64,000 bases of DNA. Origin: Gracilariopsis chorda. Taxonomy: Eukaryota; Rhodophyta; Florideophyceae; Gracilariales; Gracilariaceae. Both the position numbers and the translations under genes were made by a program. Below, one piece after another: positions 30,096 through 40,400 of this stretch. Position 1 is the stretch's first letter. Every line of letters begins with the position of its first letter. Location of the stretch: positions 62,001 through 126,000 of the forward strand of contig NBIV01000028.1 in assembly GCA_003194525.1 (NCBI GenBank), in the 5' to 3' direction. The notes beneath the pieces are model-generated. The model worked only from the letters and a program-made list of their open reading frames with translations. It ran no database searches and was not told the DNA's origin.

Positions 30096-31814
30096 ATGCA
30101 GAGCGGCGTGCGAATCCGGCTGAACCCGCTGGGCGGCAATCAACTCAACATTCGCGAGGCGCTGCGTCTCTGTCTGCCGCAATCGGGCAGCCCGTCCGAA
30201 AGCGAGGAAGAAGAGGAACAACTTTCTTCACACTCTTCACAACCGCGTGCCCGCACGAGGGCAGTAGCTGATGACTACGACTATGACGATGATTTCATCG
30301 ATGATGGAGACGCTGATCAGCCTGATGAAGACGATAAACAGGAAAAGGAATTCGGTGGATTTGGTGGATTCTGGGTCGGCACTGAACAAAATGCTAACTC
30401 TACCCGAGCTGTTGCTGACGGTAATCGACTGGGAAATGTAGTGCTTGAGAAGCTTCCAGTTCGACAAAGTCGACTGGTGGCGGCGCAGAGTATGGGCGCG
30501 CTTCCGCAACGTGTTCAAGGTAACGCTGCTGCTACAGCAGCGTCAACTGTCGCAAAGCATGCTTCTTCTGGAGGAGGCAGTGCTTCTGCTTCTGCTTCTG
30601 CTTCTGCTTCTGCCAATGCGATCACGCCGCAAGCAGCGTTGCAGACGAAGGGTACTGCAGGTGCTGCTGCTGCCGCTGCTGCTTGTGCTAGTGCAGGTGG
30701 GGCTGGTGCTGGGGCGGTCAACGCCGCACAATCGGCTCTACACGCGGCGGCGGGAAGCAGTGCACAGCCCGGCGTTGTACGCGTGCAACCAAAACCAGCG
30801 GGAGCGACGAAACGGACGACAGTAGCGACGACAAAGCCCGCCTTAGCGTCGCCAGCAGCGCCCGCATCAGCGCCGCAAGCGGGGCACTCGAGCGCCGTCA
30901 GCAAACCAAGCAGCAGCAAAGGCAGCGGCAACAAAGGTAGCAACAGCAAGCCCGGCGGCGGCAAATCAACAAGCACAGCGCAGCAAAAGGGCGTGGCAGC
31001 GACGACGACGATGGGTACAGGCAGAACTGGACAGTCTGGACGTCCAAGCAAAGCATGGCAAAGTTTACAAAACTCGATTCGAAGCGTGGAGCACTTCTGC
31101 GCGACCAAGTTTGTGGACAAAAAGGTGCGGCTGAATGAGCCAGTGATGCAGGAACATTTGCATACGTTGTTGCGCGCGGCGATTTCTGCGGGCGAGGCAA
31201 AGTTATATTCGGATATCGCGAGGGAGAAACGCGTGGTGGCTGTGTCGGATGAGTTGTGGAGCACGTTGAACAAAATGTTGCGCACGAAGAGGGCAAGCGT
31301 GGAAACGCTGGGACACGCGTTGATATGGAGCGCGAGGGAGCGCGTTAGGGAGAAGGAGGTGAGTCGGGTGGAGGAGGTTTTGAGGGGATATTTGCAACGG
31401 AAGCGCGGTGGGGCGGATGCGGTGCGCGTTGAGTGGAATGACGAGCTTTGTGAAATGCTTTACGAGTGGTTTGGAAAGAAGAAGGAGCTGCTTGCGGCGC
31501 GAAACCAGCTGGGCAGTCGCGTGAAAAGCGTGAAGAAAAGCGTCAACGGGTGGGTGACGGCGCTGAAGAAGAACGCGTTTCATGGCTTTTCGGTGGCGGA
31601 GGAGGAGATTGTGAAGGCGTTTCGAGGCGTGGAGGAGAAGAATAAGGCGAAGAAGCGGAAGAGAGAGGAGGAACGGGCGGCGGTGAAGAAGGTGAAGAAA
31701 GTGGCGTCTGCGCAGCAGGCAAGCGGCGCTGGCGCTGGCGGCGGCGCTGGCGCAGGTGGCGGTGCTGCGGCGTGTGCACCTGCGGCTGCGGCTGCGGCGG
31801 CGGGGGGGAGGTGA
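30096..31814 (+). CDS. Hpc2/ubinuclein-related HIRA-complex subunit
   Basis: 572 residues from the ATG at 30096; the in-frame extension upstream lacks an ATG. At about 58-95 is the Hpc2-related domain: DYDYDDDFIDDGD followed by GGFGGFWVGTEQ, matching the (Y/F)D..D.FID(D/N)SE ... GGFFVN pattern that binds HIRA. Residues 130-300 are a low-complexity Ala/Ser/Gly region with a perfect Ser-Ala repeat. Residues about 320-480 form a helical block resembling the ubinuclein middle (UBN_AB) domain. The tail is Lys-rich, then Gly/Ala-rich. Ubinuclein/Hpc2 binds the histone H3.3-H4 dimer in the HIRA replication-independent chaperone. The HRD match is good; the middle domain is a weaker call. Confidence 0.7.
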   Translation: MQSGVRIRLNPLGGNQLNIREALRLCLPQSGSPSESEEEEEQLSSHSSQPRARTRAVADDYDYDDDFIDDGDADQPDEDDKQEKEFGGFGGFWVGTEQNANSTRAVADGNRLGNVVLEKLPVRQSRLVAAQSMGALPQRVQGNAAATAASTVAKHASSGGGSASASASASASANAITPQAALQTKGTAGAAAAAAACASAGGAGAGAVNAAQSALHAAAGSSAQPGVVRVQPKPAGATKRTTVATTKPALASPAAPASAPQAGHSSAVSKPSSSKGSGNKGSNSKPGGGKSTSTAQQKGVAATTTMGTGRTGQSGRPSKAWQSLQNSIRSVEHFCATKFVDKKVRLNEPVMQEHLHTLLRAAISAGEAKLYSDIAREKRVVAVSDELWSTLNKMLRTKRASVETLGHALIWSARERVREKEVSRVEEVLRGYLQRKRGGADAVRVEWNDELCEMLYEWFGKKKELLAARNQLGSRVKSVKKSVNGWVTALKKNAFHGFSVAEEEIVKAFRGVEEKNKAKKRKREEERAAVKKVKKVASAQQASGAGAGGGAGAGGGAAACAPAAAAAAAGGR

Positions 31815-32016
31815 TCGAGTTGGACTGAATTTGGTGGTGTGGGGCGCTGTGGCACACGGACTGTAAGCAGAGGGATGCGAGAGGGGGGCGCGGTCGCAAG
31901 GCAGTTGGCGGCGTGAAAGTGGTGCGACGTATGTAGGGCGGTGCGGGGGGCGGCAGTTGCGACGACGCGGATTTGGATCGGCGTTGACGTTCTCGAGGAA
32001 GCGACGGCGGGGGAAG

Positions 32017-33242
32017 ATGGGCGTGTATACAATTGTGCAGGCTAGCGTGGTTGCTGTGCTGCTTATGGAGGCGGCGGTGCGCGGTGGGGCGGAGATGCTG
32101 CGCTTGCCGGGGCGCACTACGGTGGCGGTTGGGCTGCCGTTGCTGACGGCCAACGAGAGCTTGGAGTGGGAGGTTGGCGAGTGGGGAAGCCGATTCGTGC
32201 TGATGGCGGAAGTTCGCCTTCCGGGGTATCCGCGCGCGCACTCGAATGAAGTTCGGGCGTTGCTTTCGGTGGCGTCCGCGAACGTGAGGCGGGAGGATAG
32301 ACGCGGACGGCGGCGCGGACAGTCTGTGTTGTTTGTGAGCATGTGGGTGGAGGTGAACTGGACGGCGCAAATCAGGCTGCGGGTGGCGGACCACTCGGCT
32401 GGAAAGGGGGGAAGTGGCGGCGGTGTGATGTATGTGCGACGTGGTGGGTCGATTGAGGGAGCGTGTGTGGGGGGGATTGGACGCGATTCGAGGCGGTGTA
32501 ACGGGAAGGGACGGTGCGTAGTGCGGGACGATGATGTGGCTGCATGCGAGTGTGCGAGGGGCGTGTTTGGCGACTCTTGTAATGAGCGCTTGTTGAGACA
32601 ACCGCGCGTGACGCCACGGCCGGCGTGGGACGGCGAGGTGACGGCGCTGCCGCAGAGCGCGGTGCTGAGAGTGAGCGGACGGGAGACGTACGCGTTTGCG
32701 TGGGGGGGAAGCGGCAGGGCGTTCACGCGCGTGCGCGTGCTGGAGGGCGGCGTGCGCGTGCACGGGCGGAAGCGCTTCGTGGAGGGAGGGGGGGGGTGGT
32801 GACGGTGGCGTGCGGCAAGGTGCGGAGGGGGGGGGAGCTGCCGTCGGCGGGGGGGGGGAAGCCGGGCGTGGCGGAGGTGGCGGAGAGCACGCGCACGACG
32901 CCGCCGCTGCTGGAGGTGGTGTGCCAGACGGGGGGGGAGGTGCGGCGCGGGCAGTGGGCCACGTCGCTGTGGACGGAGGACGCGCGCGACGCCGTGGTGA
33001 GCGTGCACATCAGGCCGTGCGGCGGGAAGGGGACGGAGGACTGCCCGCTGGCCACGGACGGCGGCGTGCCGTGGGGCGTCGTGGCCGGCGCGCTGGCCGT
33101 CGTGGCCGTGCTGCTGGCCGTCGTGGGCGCGCTCTCCGTCGCGCTACTGCTCCGCAAGCGCCGCTCCACGCGCGACCGTCCGCCCTCCGCCGCTTGGCAG
33201 CGCCTCGTGCGCGTCCCGTCGCTGCGCTCCACCCGCGGCTGA
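32017..33242 (+). CDS. Single-pass membrane protein with EGF-like motif, RING-less, frame broken at a poly-G run
   Basis: Starts with a signal peptide (MGVYTIVQASVVAVLLMEA). An EGF-like six-Cys segment lies at about residues 155-185 (CNGKGRCVVRDDD ... CECARGVFGDSC), and a second beta-rich part follows. The upstream frame then ends at 32802, but a second frame, open to 33242, continues the same kind of protein. It ends with a Cys pair, a membrane segment (LAVVAVLLAVVGALSVALLL) and a short basic tail. The switch falls in runs of 8-9 G near 32785-32840, so it is either an assembly length error, programmed slippage or a real frameshift. The ectodomain layout parallels that of the next gene. Codon positions are very GC-rich. 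Confidence 0.6.
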
Positions 33243-33340
33243 CCCCCCCCCTGTAAAATATTTTGTGCACCTCGCCCCCCGCTGTCGTGCCCCGACCACC
33301 CTCCCCCCCCCCCCCCAACCCCAACCCCAACACCCCCCAC

Positions 33341-35303
33341 ATGGCCTCCGTGGGGCGTCGTGTCTCGCTCGCTTCTGCCGTGCTTTCCCTTCTTCTTCCT
33401 CTTCTTCTCCCCCTCTCCCCCTCCCCCCCCGCCGTCGCCGCGCACTCGTGCCCCCACAGCCCGCCGCCCCTGCCCACTTCCTTTCCCAAGTTCCACAACG
33501 TTTCCGTCTCCGTTCAACTGCGCGCCGCGTGCTCCGTGCGCTTCGCGCTGCCCTTCGAGGTGTCCGCCCGCAATCCGCTTTTCATCTCCCTGCACTACCT
33601 CCAGCCAACCGTTCAAACCCGACGTCCGCATCCGCTAATCCTGCTTCACAATGACGAGCCGCTCAATGTAACTCCCCCCCTCCCCGAATTTCTCTCACCC
33701 GACTCCACCCTGCCCGAGCACAACTCCCGCCAGCATTACAACTCTTGGCTCACACATTCCGTACTCTACGCAGACAAAGCCGTGCCCAAACCGCATCTCA
33801 CCATCATAAACGCCGCAACTCCGTATCCTTCAGATCCAACTCTTCCATTCCTCAACGCACGTCTCACCCTCGTCAGCATGAACAACGAAAGCGATATGAC
33901 CTGCAAACACGTCGGCTGTCCAAGTCCTGCACGCTGCACCTCACACGCCCCAAAGCCTCCACCCCGACTCCTGCGTTGCGACTGCGCGCCCTCGCACTCC
34001 ATCGGCCCGCAATGTTCAGAGCCCCTGCTCAGCGCCAACAAAGGCGAATCAAATAATGCTTCAGCGCTTGAACAGCTTGATCTCCGCCTCCCAAACCTCC
34101 GCCAAAGCTACGTCGTCTTCGTCAAGCCGTTTCGAACCGCCTATGTTTCAATCCACAACGTACGTCCCAACCGAAACTATCAAATCCGCATTTCCGTCTT
34201 GAAAGGTGCTACTACCCACCACAATCCCTCTGTTGCAGTTGCTAGCGTGTATCAACCTGACAACAACCGCTCTGTCATACCGGACTTCAACCCGTCTCGT
34301 CGTGTCAACCTTCGACGAGCTTCGAACAGCCGCTTTGCGACAGCCGATATCCCCTTTTTTGTCAAACAACTTCCATTCATAATTGCGCTTACTGCCAATG
34401 CATCACTCACAAATACAACGCAGCTTGACGATGTTGTGTTCGCTCTTCGTCTTCCTCCGCACTGTACCAATTGTGCCGCCTCTGCGGGCATGAAACGATT
34501 CTTGCCGCAGGCTCTGCTCCCGGTGTGTTTGTCGCTTATTGCAATCGCTGCGCTTGCCGTCCTGGTCGTGTTTTGGCTGGATCGACGCGCGGGCATTACC
34601 AAACTGGTTGACCGACTTTCGGAGACCGAGTTGTCACGTATGTATCCTTTGTACGTCCCGGATGCTTTTCAGGGGCAATGCCCCATCTGTCTGTGTGACA
34701 TGCAGGTCGGTGAGCAACTTCGTGCTCTGAGATGTGAACACACCTTTCACGCCGAATGTCTAGACGTAAGTTCAGTTTCCACTTTTGTACGTCCTTTCCT
34801 TTCGCCGTGCCTTGCCATGTGGTCTGCGTTTGTGCTAACTCGTGTTTTGTGCGTGCGTCGCGCAGCCGTGGTTATGCGAGAACCGAGCAAGCTGTCCTAC
34901 CTGTCGTGCCGATGTTCGCGTCGAACATCTTTCCGACAATCATAACAATCCAATGTGTCCTTCCGCACGCGCCTGTCTCGGAGCAATGTTCCGCACGCCC
35001 CGAGATGACGCAGATAATGAGCAATCTCCCGAACAACAACAACAAAGACAACAGCAACAAGCAGTGCAAGCCAACGGTGCATTGCATGGCCAGCCAAGCA
35101 GAGTTGCACTTCCGGATCGACGGCACCCACCTCCGACTGCTCGAACCGCTTCTAGTACGCCTAGAACTCGCTCCACGGCACATGCTGCTTCTGACGTGGC
35201 AAGTGAGGACTTGTCCATGCATACCGCGCTTGACATTTCCTTCGGTAGTAGTCAGCGACGCCCTTCTTCTTCCGGTACTTTTGATCTTTCACAGCCGCCT
35301 TGA
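33341..35303 (+). CDS. Membrane RING-H2 ubiquitin ligase with EGF-like ectodomain
   Basis: Exons 33341-34765 and 34866-35303 encode 620 residues. Order: signal peptide (LASAVLSLLLPLLLPL); a beta-rich ectodomain with N-glycosylation sites; an EGF-like Cys cluster near 185-225 (CKHVGCPSPARC ... CDCAPSHSIGPQC); a second ectodomain; a membrane segment at about 390-412; then a RING-H2 finger at 447-488 (CPICLC ... CEHTFHAEC ... CPTC; C3-H2-C3 spacing). The cytosolic tail contains a Gln-rich stretch. Membrane RING-H2 ligases (RNF13/GRAIL type) ubiquitinate membrane or endosomal cargo, but their ectodomain is a PA domain, which I do not see here. The 100-bp intron (GTAAGT..GCAG) splits the RING. The ATG lies only 98 bp after the preceding gene. 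Confidence 0.8.
34766..34865 (+). other. Intron of the RING-H2 gene
   Basis: 100 bp, GTAAGT donor, TCGCGCAG acceptor. Splicing at a codon boundary joins the CLD of the first RING half to PWLCENRASCPTC and gives correct RING-H2 spacing. Confidence 0.9.
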
Positions 35304-37027
35304 ATTAGTTGACGTCCTTGTATTCCCTGTACTTCTTTGCTGCGGTCGCACGCCCCCCGTTCCTCCGTTTTCCGACAACCGCGCGCTGATTTTGTCTATG
35401 ATGGGTGTAAGGATAACCGCCGCCTTTTGGAAACTCTTGTGACGCGGTGGTTTCTCCTTCCTTGTCAGTATGGCACTGTTTGAATGTATAATGGGCGTTA
35501 GGGAGACGGCTTCTTGGCCAGACGTCATCTCTTCATCTGCGCGCTGAGATTCATCATGCAGCTACTGTGAATGTATATTTGCATCTCCAAAGCTCGACGA
35601 GTAACGTTTTCCCTTTTGCTATAGCTCGTCTTTGTCGTATTTACGAGCAGAAGCAAAGGGAATTACGTGAGTTGGTTGGCACTCGTGCTGTTTTTCGAAC
35701 CCCCTTACTCCCAACGCATCCTCTGCTTTTCACCCCTTTCGTTGCACGCTTACCTTATTACAACTTGTTTTCAACTCCCTAAAGAAGAACATCCCCACCG
35801 TACTTGCTTTTGTGTGCAACATTTCGCCAGGTGTAGATCCATGCTAAGCTTTAGATTCGTTGCTACCTTTTTTGATTCTGTGCCTTATCTACCGTCGGCA
35901 CATCGAACGAATGGGAATCACAAGATTCTCAAAATGCTGCACGATACGTAACTTATGCTCATGGATGCTGTGTGCAGTCGTGCGCTGACCATGTGCAATG
36001 CACGTGCATCACGTTTTGTATGATTGCTGCTCTTTCATAGCTGCTCTGTTCTCCGCCGTTCGATACGCCTTTGAAGATGCCGGTTTGCGTGTGACGGCAT
36101 TGTACGAAAGTAGACCCCAATCATTTGTCTGTTTGCGTGCTTTCATCATATATCAAACAAACTGGTAGGGGGCTCTCCAGTACGATGCTTTTATACTAAA
36201 GGGTTAGTGGTCTGCAACCGTTTACAAGACTATCCCCTTCACTGCGGGGGATAGTTTTGTATATGGTGGCAGACCGCGGGGTCCCTCATACTGAAGCTCT
36301 AAACGCATGAACAACATACCCTTGTAGCGATATCGTAGTACTATATGTTTGGTGGCACAGGTACAACTTGCCTCAACCCGAAGCAAGAGTGAACTGAAGA
36401 GCTCATGTTTTAATGCATAGCTGCACCTTTCGTAGCAGTCTATCCCTTTACACGCATCTTGGATGAACAGCAACCACAAATCGATGAAACTAGGGTTTCC
36501 CGGAAGAGGGTAAGCAAGAACCAATTGCGTCACTTTGAGCTTCTTCGTCAAGGAATACTTGTCATTGCGAGCTCCACCTTGAACTTTAGCTTGAAGTTCT
36601 GTTTAAGATCTTAAGAAAGAAGGCCTCAAGTCGTCCCTAGCGCACGCAATTCTCATCCGTGCAGTCCCCTCATATGTCACGAATGTGCTGTCTGCCCAGA
36701 GAGTTCAAGGATGCGGTTGGTCGGTTGGATTGGGCTCTTTTAGTCGAGAGTTGCTTGTGGTAAACAGAAGAGCAAGCTTTATGGACTCCCCGTCCACGTT
36801 GTAGTCCTGTGCTTTCGTCTTTCCTCCAATGCCCGTAGACATTCTCCTCGAACCGAGGACACAGTGCGACGTCTAAAGTAAGGCCGTGGCATCGTGCCAT
36901 AAAAGACGGCTGTCACTTCTCGCGTGGTCTCTCCCAGCAGTATATGGTCAACCATAGACTTGTATATCGTCGACGTATCTGGGTTACGCATTATGGTCGT
37001 CGTCCCTGCAGTCTACGGCGACTGCAG
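35304..37027. other. Convergent intergenic region, no gene recognised
   Basis: 1.7 kb between the ends of the RING gene and the minus-strand Nudix gene. Short frames (for example 36222-36551 minus, which lacks an ATG start, and 36670-36991) show no recognisable similarity. It contains the hairpin at 36210-36274. Confidence 0.5.
36210..36274. repeat. Long near-perfect hairpin
   Basis: Two arms of about 28 nt (36210-36237 and 36246-36274) separated by a 9-nt loop. They pair at most positions: GTCTGC on the left against GCAGAC on the right, and TATCCCC against GGGGATA near the loop. It could be a small-RNA precursor or a minimal MITE. No coding gene overlaps it. Confidence 0.5.
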
Positions 37028-37840
37028 TTACCGTGGCGTCAAGCCTAGTCTCAGTCCCAAAGCAAGTGTAGAGACTGCATGCATGGCCACCACCCCCTCT
37101 GTGTTGATCATGTGCTCTAACGCCTCTTCCATACGGTGTAACGGCACACTCACAACCTCGATGTTCTCGTTCCCATCCAATTGCTGCCCCTCACTTGTAC
37201 CTTCCACCTCCACCTCCACCAGCGAAACATTCTCCGCACTGAGACCGGGCGACAACGCAGCAGCCGCATGTGTCCGAGTGATACGACCCTGAAATCCAGT
37301 TTCTTCCTTCAGTTCTCGAAGTGCCGCCTCTGCCAAGCTCTCTCCCTCATCTACCAGGCCTGCTGGAAGCTCGACACTCACTGCGTTCAGCGGAGGCCGA
37401 AACTGTTTCACGAGTAGTACGCGCTCTACGTCATCCGCCAAGCGAAGACGCGCGAGAACAACAACCGCATCCACATCCATGGCGGTGCGTGTCGCCCGAT
37501 TTACAATGTCCCAATGTCGGTCGTACTTATTGGGCTCGTCTTGATCAAAACGATATGAGATGGTCTGCAACTGCAACCATCGAGTTGATGCGTGGGTTTC
37601 AATACGAGAAACATCTACGCTCCCGCTCACATATCCGTTTGATCCGGCTTCACGCCGGATCAGAGACGAGATCGGTGGTTCAGAGACTGGAGGCATCCTT
37701 GGGGGTCGTGTGAATGCAGAATCATTGACTGTGCGTCGAAAGACATAGGAGACCCTACTGCCCCAACAGATCGAGCGCATTCGTCTCTGCGTGCTAATCC
37801 CTGCCTGGAGATTGTTTCGAAATGACGAGCATTTCAACAT
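37028..37840 (-). CDS. Nudix hydrolase, ADP-ribose pyrophosphatase type
   Basis: 270 residues, ATG start. The Nudix box is complete at about 161-183: G-x5-E-x7-REL-x-EE-x-G, reading GLVDEGESLAEAALRELKEE then TGF. The preceding VLLVKQFRPPLNAVSVELPAG is typical of the ADP-ribose/NUDT5/YSA1 group, whose members hydrolyse ADP-ribose and other nucleotide sugars using Mg2+ bound by the box glutamates. The first 40 residues are basic with almost no acids (FRNN, TQRRMRS, VFRRTV) and may be an organelle transit peptide. Substrate is inferred from the group. Single exon, with a short leader before the intergenic region. Confidence 0.85.
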   Translation of the reverse strand: MLKCSSFRNNLQAGISTQRRMRSICWGSRVSYVFRRTVNDSAFTRPPRMPPVSEPPISSLIRREAGSNGYVSGSVDVSRIETHASTRWLQLQTISYRFDQDEPNKYDRHWDIVNRATRTAMDVDAVVVLARLRLADDVERVLLVKQFRPPLNAVSVELPAGLVDEGESLAEAALRELKEETGFQGRITRTHAAAALSPGLSAENVSLVEVEVEGTSEGQQLDGNENIEVVSVPLHRMEEALEHMINTEGVVAMHAVSTLALGLRLGLTPR

Positions 37841-38876
37841 CCTGTTTCAGTGAGTTGGCATGCACTCTGCCTGGTACTGTTCGTACCGTTGGTACGGTAA
37901 ACGGTTTACCCCTGTAAGACGCGGAGTTGTTATTATGCAGTGCTTCGCCACCCCTGATCTGAATGTCCATCATGTGGAATCCTTGGTCCTCGTACCCAAC
38001 ATAGGGCCACCCGTGCGGATACCTGTATTGCGAACGCATCACGATCACAGCAAAGCCGTCCGAATATGTGACGAAACAGCGAGGTCTGATCTCCGGGAAC
38101 ACCCTACCCTGGTACCCTCTAGAGGCAGCCCAAAATTAATGGGCTCGCGGTGATGAGACAGTCAGCATTGAGCTACTACCTTGATGCATCAACGTGGTCA
38201 CCGCATATTACGCCCAGCTCTAGAGCTTCAGAGCAATATAGATATTGTTCAGACGGAGGAAGTTGTGGCTACATAAGGTAGTCACAGTGACTTCTTCGTC
38301 ACGTCGGAAGCTTACACATTCCTGATCCCGCTGTCACTGTCTCTTTTCAAGCGAAGACAGTGAGATCGCAGAATGGTCAGAGGAATAAAAGGCCCCCTCG
38401 TGGATCGAAGAGGAAGATCCACGAGGCAGACGTGCCCTCTCTTTCTCCCCAGGAGTTCGAAGCACGAACTCCACCATCCGTTTTACAGAAAGCCGCCGAG
38501 CGGTCGCTATTGATCTTAACACCGTGCATGGGGCTCGGGGATTTACATGCATGGTGCTTACGCTCAGTTCTGCCGAAGACATGAAAACTGATGCCGGTCT
38601 GTACTAGTTCAATCTTAGAGGAGCGTAATATTTCAAGTCTATAAACAACACTGCCCAGCAAATCATACGTATGTACACCTTCCCATCGCTGCGTATCAAC
38701 GTATCATAACGAGATTTCCGGTTAGGAGTACTGTTCTTTGCACCGGATGCCATTGATACCCCCAGTCAAAACTCCGAGTTCCAACATCTGCATCACACTT
38801 AGAGTTCTCTGGATATACAATCCAAGGCGTGTACCATCGATATTGCAGAATTGCCTGCGGAGCGTGCTGTAGCCAA
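37841..38876. other. Intergenic, uncertain short frames
   Basis: About 1 kb. A minus-strand frame at 37794-38102 has a protein-like composition but lacks an ATG and overlaps the Nudix start. Another at 38334-38582 (minus, ATG start, 82 codons) is Ser/Arg-rich. Neither is recognisable, and I would not call either a gene on this evidence. Confidence 0.4.
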
Positions 38877-40400
38877 CTAATTCTCAACTTCATCGTCATG
38901 CTCTTTCCTACCCCCAGCCAAGGCAGCTGGCTCGGTCATGCAGTCGCTCTCAGTACCATATGTGAGGTACTCGGTACTGCACTGAGCGATGAGCTCCACA
39001 CTTCCCTCTGTGACTACTTTGGTGACAACACCATCCGTGAAATACTCAGTGCTGCACTCGCCGATGTCCTCCGCGCTAGGCTCTGCTGTTGTTTCGGTAG
39101 CAGAATCTGTTCTCAAATATGCTGTCGAACCAGAGAACTGCTGCAGTATACGCGGTTCTAAGGCCGCACTGTTAGTATCTGAGCCAAGTATACTCCCCCC
39201 AACTCTACAACCCTCCTCCTCTCTGCTCCTTAGATGGAGAATGCTTTTCTCCAACATCTCTGAGTATTCGATGACCTCTAGCAAATGGTTTTCTAAGTCA
39301 TCGATCTCAGTCTGCTTTCTGAGAATCGCGTTTGTCAGCCCGTTGTTATCTCTTTCAAGTGCGTGGCTGATATTTATGTTTCGAAGCTCTGCGCACTCTG
39401 CTTTGACCTCTCTTGTGTCAGCACGGGTTCTTCCCGGGATAATTCTGGCGAGTTTATGTTTCCCCTGATGTTTCGCTCCATCATTTCCACGGGCCTCGGC
39501 AGGTCTCACGGTATGTGTACCGAAGCAGCCAAGGCAGTCAAGCGGGTTGTGCCTCTGCCCGCTCTCGCGGGATGCAGATGAGACAGCTGGTACTTCGGAG
39601 TCTACCGGGCTTGCTACCCACCTGAACAACGACCGATGAAGCCTGCGAAATCTCCCTTTGCGCTTGAAGAATGAGCAAATTCTTGAAGGTCGACAACCTT
39701 CAACAGTATGGGATTCGAACAAGTGCCCGCCGTTTTCCTGGTGGGATGGCGCAAAAGTTCCATCAGTCCCTGCAGTGTGGTCGTTCGTATGTGGGGGAAA
39801 GAGATCTGTCGGAACACTTCCCACATCCTCCCGACGGTTGCGGGTTGAAGTATCCCCCATGAACCGTGAGCAATATGTCCGAATAGCTCCGAAGATTCGA
39901 TTGGGTTTGCCGTGCGAAGAGTCCACATCGCCGTCCAGAAGAGCTCCATATACTTCCCTATGCAAGTTTCGCAACTCTTGCAGCTGCATCCTCAGCGTGT
40001 CAGTCGTTTCCGCTTGCGACTTTTGCCGACGTTCGACCACCCGTGCACGTCTCCTTACTTGCTTTGTTTCAAGCTGGGCAGACTCCGCCGTGTGTTTCAA
40101 GTGCTGAACCCTGTGTTGCAGGCGGTCTGTGCACTCTTCAAGGTCCTTTTTTTCGCTCTCTAGTTGAGCGCAACGTATTTCCCGAGCGGTGAGTAGATCC
40201 TTCTGCTCACCAAGTGCACAGCACAGCTGCAAGACCGTATCACAGTGATCTTTGCATTTATCCATGACATCAGGTCCAATGTGCGTGTAGGCAGAGGTAT
40301 ACGTGAAGCTTCTCGGCAGAAACTGGAACGGTTTAGAATGCGCGTCTCGTCCATGAAAACAGGGAGCATTGTTAACAATGTGACTTGAGTACCAAGCCAT
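38877..40400 (-). CDS. Coiled-coil protein, unknown family
   Basis: 507 residues, ATG start, single exon. Two coiled-coil regions are visible, about 55-160 (heptads in EKKDLEECTDRLQHRVQHLK) and about 325-395 (EIDDLENHLLEVIEYSEMLEK), separated by a Ser/His/Arg-rich linker with a Cys pair. The C-terminal 100 residues are Glu/Thr-rich with a short internal repeat: ECSTEYFTDG and QCSTEYLTYG about 25 residues apart. No known domain. A diverged, broken copy of its last 130 codons lies at 48945-49325 in the opposite orientation, so the gene or its 3' end has been duplicated. Its proximity to mobile DNA means it could itself be element-borne. Confidence 0.55.
   Translation of the reverse strand: MAWYSSHIVNNAPCFHGRDAHSKPFQFLPRSFTYTSAYTHIGPDVMDKCKDHCDTVLQLCCALGEQKDLLTAREIRCAQLESEKKDLEECTDRLQHRVQHLKHTAESAQLETKQVRRRARVVERRQKSQAETTDTLRMQLQELRNLHREVYGALLDGDVDSSHGKPNRIFGAIRTYCSRFMGDTSTRNRREDVGSVPTDLFPPHTNDHTAGTDGTFAPSHQENGGHLFESHTVEGCRPSRICSFFKRKGRFRRLHRSLFRWVASPVDSEVPAVSSASRESGQRHNPLDCLGCFGTHTVRPAEARGNDGAKHQGKHKLARIIPGRTRADTREVKAECAELRNINISHALERDNNGLTNAILRKQTEIDDLENHLLEVIEYSEMLEKSILHLRSREEEGCRVGGSILGSDTNSAALEPRILQQFSGSTAYLRTDSATETTAEPSAEDIGECSTEYFTDGVVTKVVTEGSVELIAQCSTEYLTYGTESDCMTEPAALAGGRKEHDDEVEN

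Noticed and set aside
31203-33008. Long minus-strand frames opposite the Hpc2-like and EGF-type genes
   Set aside because: They are mirror images of very GC-rich coding sequence; the His/Arg/Pro/Ala-rich translation is typical of a shadow.
36222-36551. Minus-strand frame of 109 codons downstream of the RING gene
   Set aside because: It lacks an ATG start, overlaps the hairpin and resembles nothing known.
37794-38102. Protein-like minus-strand frame upstream of the Nudix gene
   Set aside because: No ATG, overlaps the Nudix start codon, no recognisable family. Possibly a decayed fragment, but unsupported.
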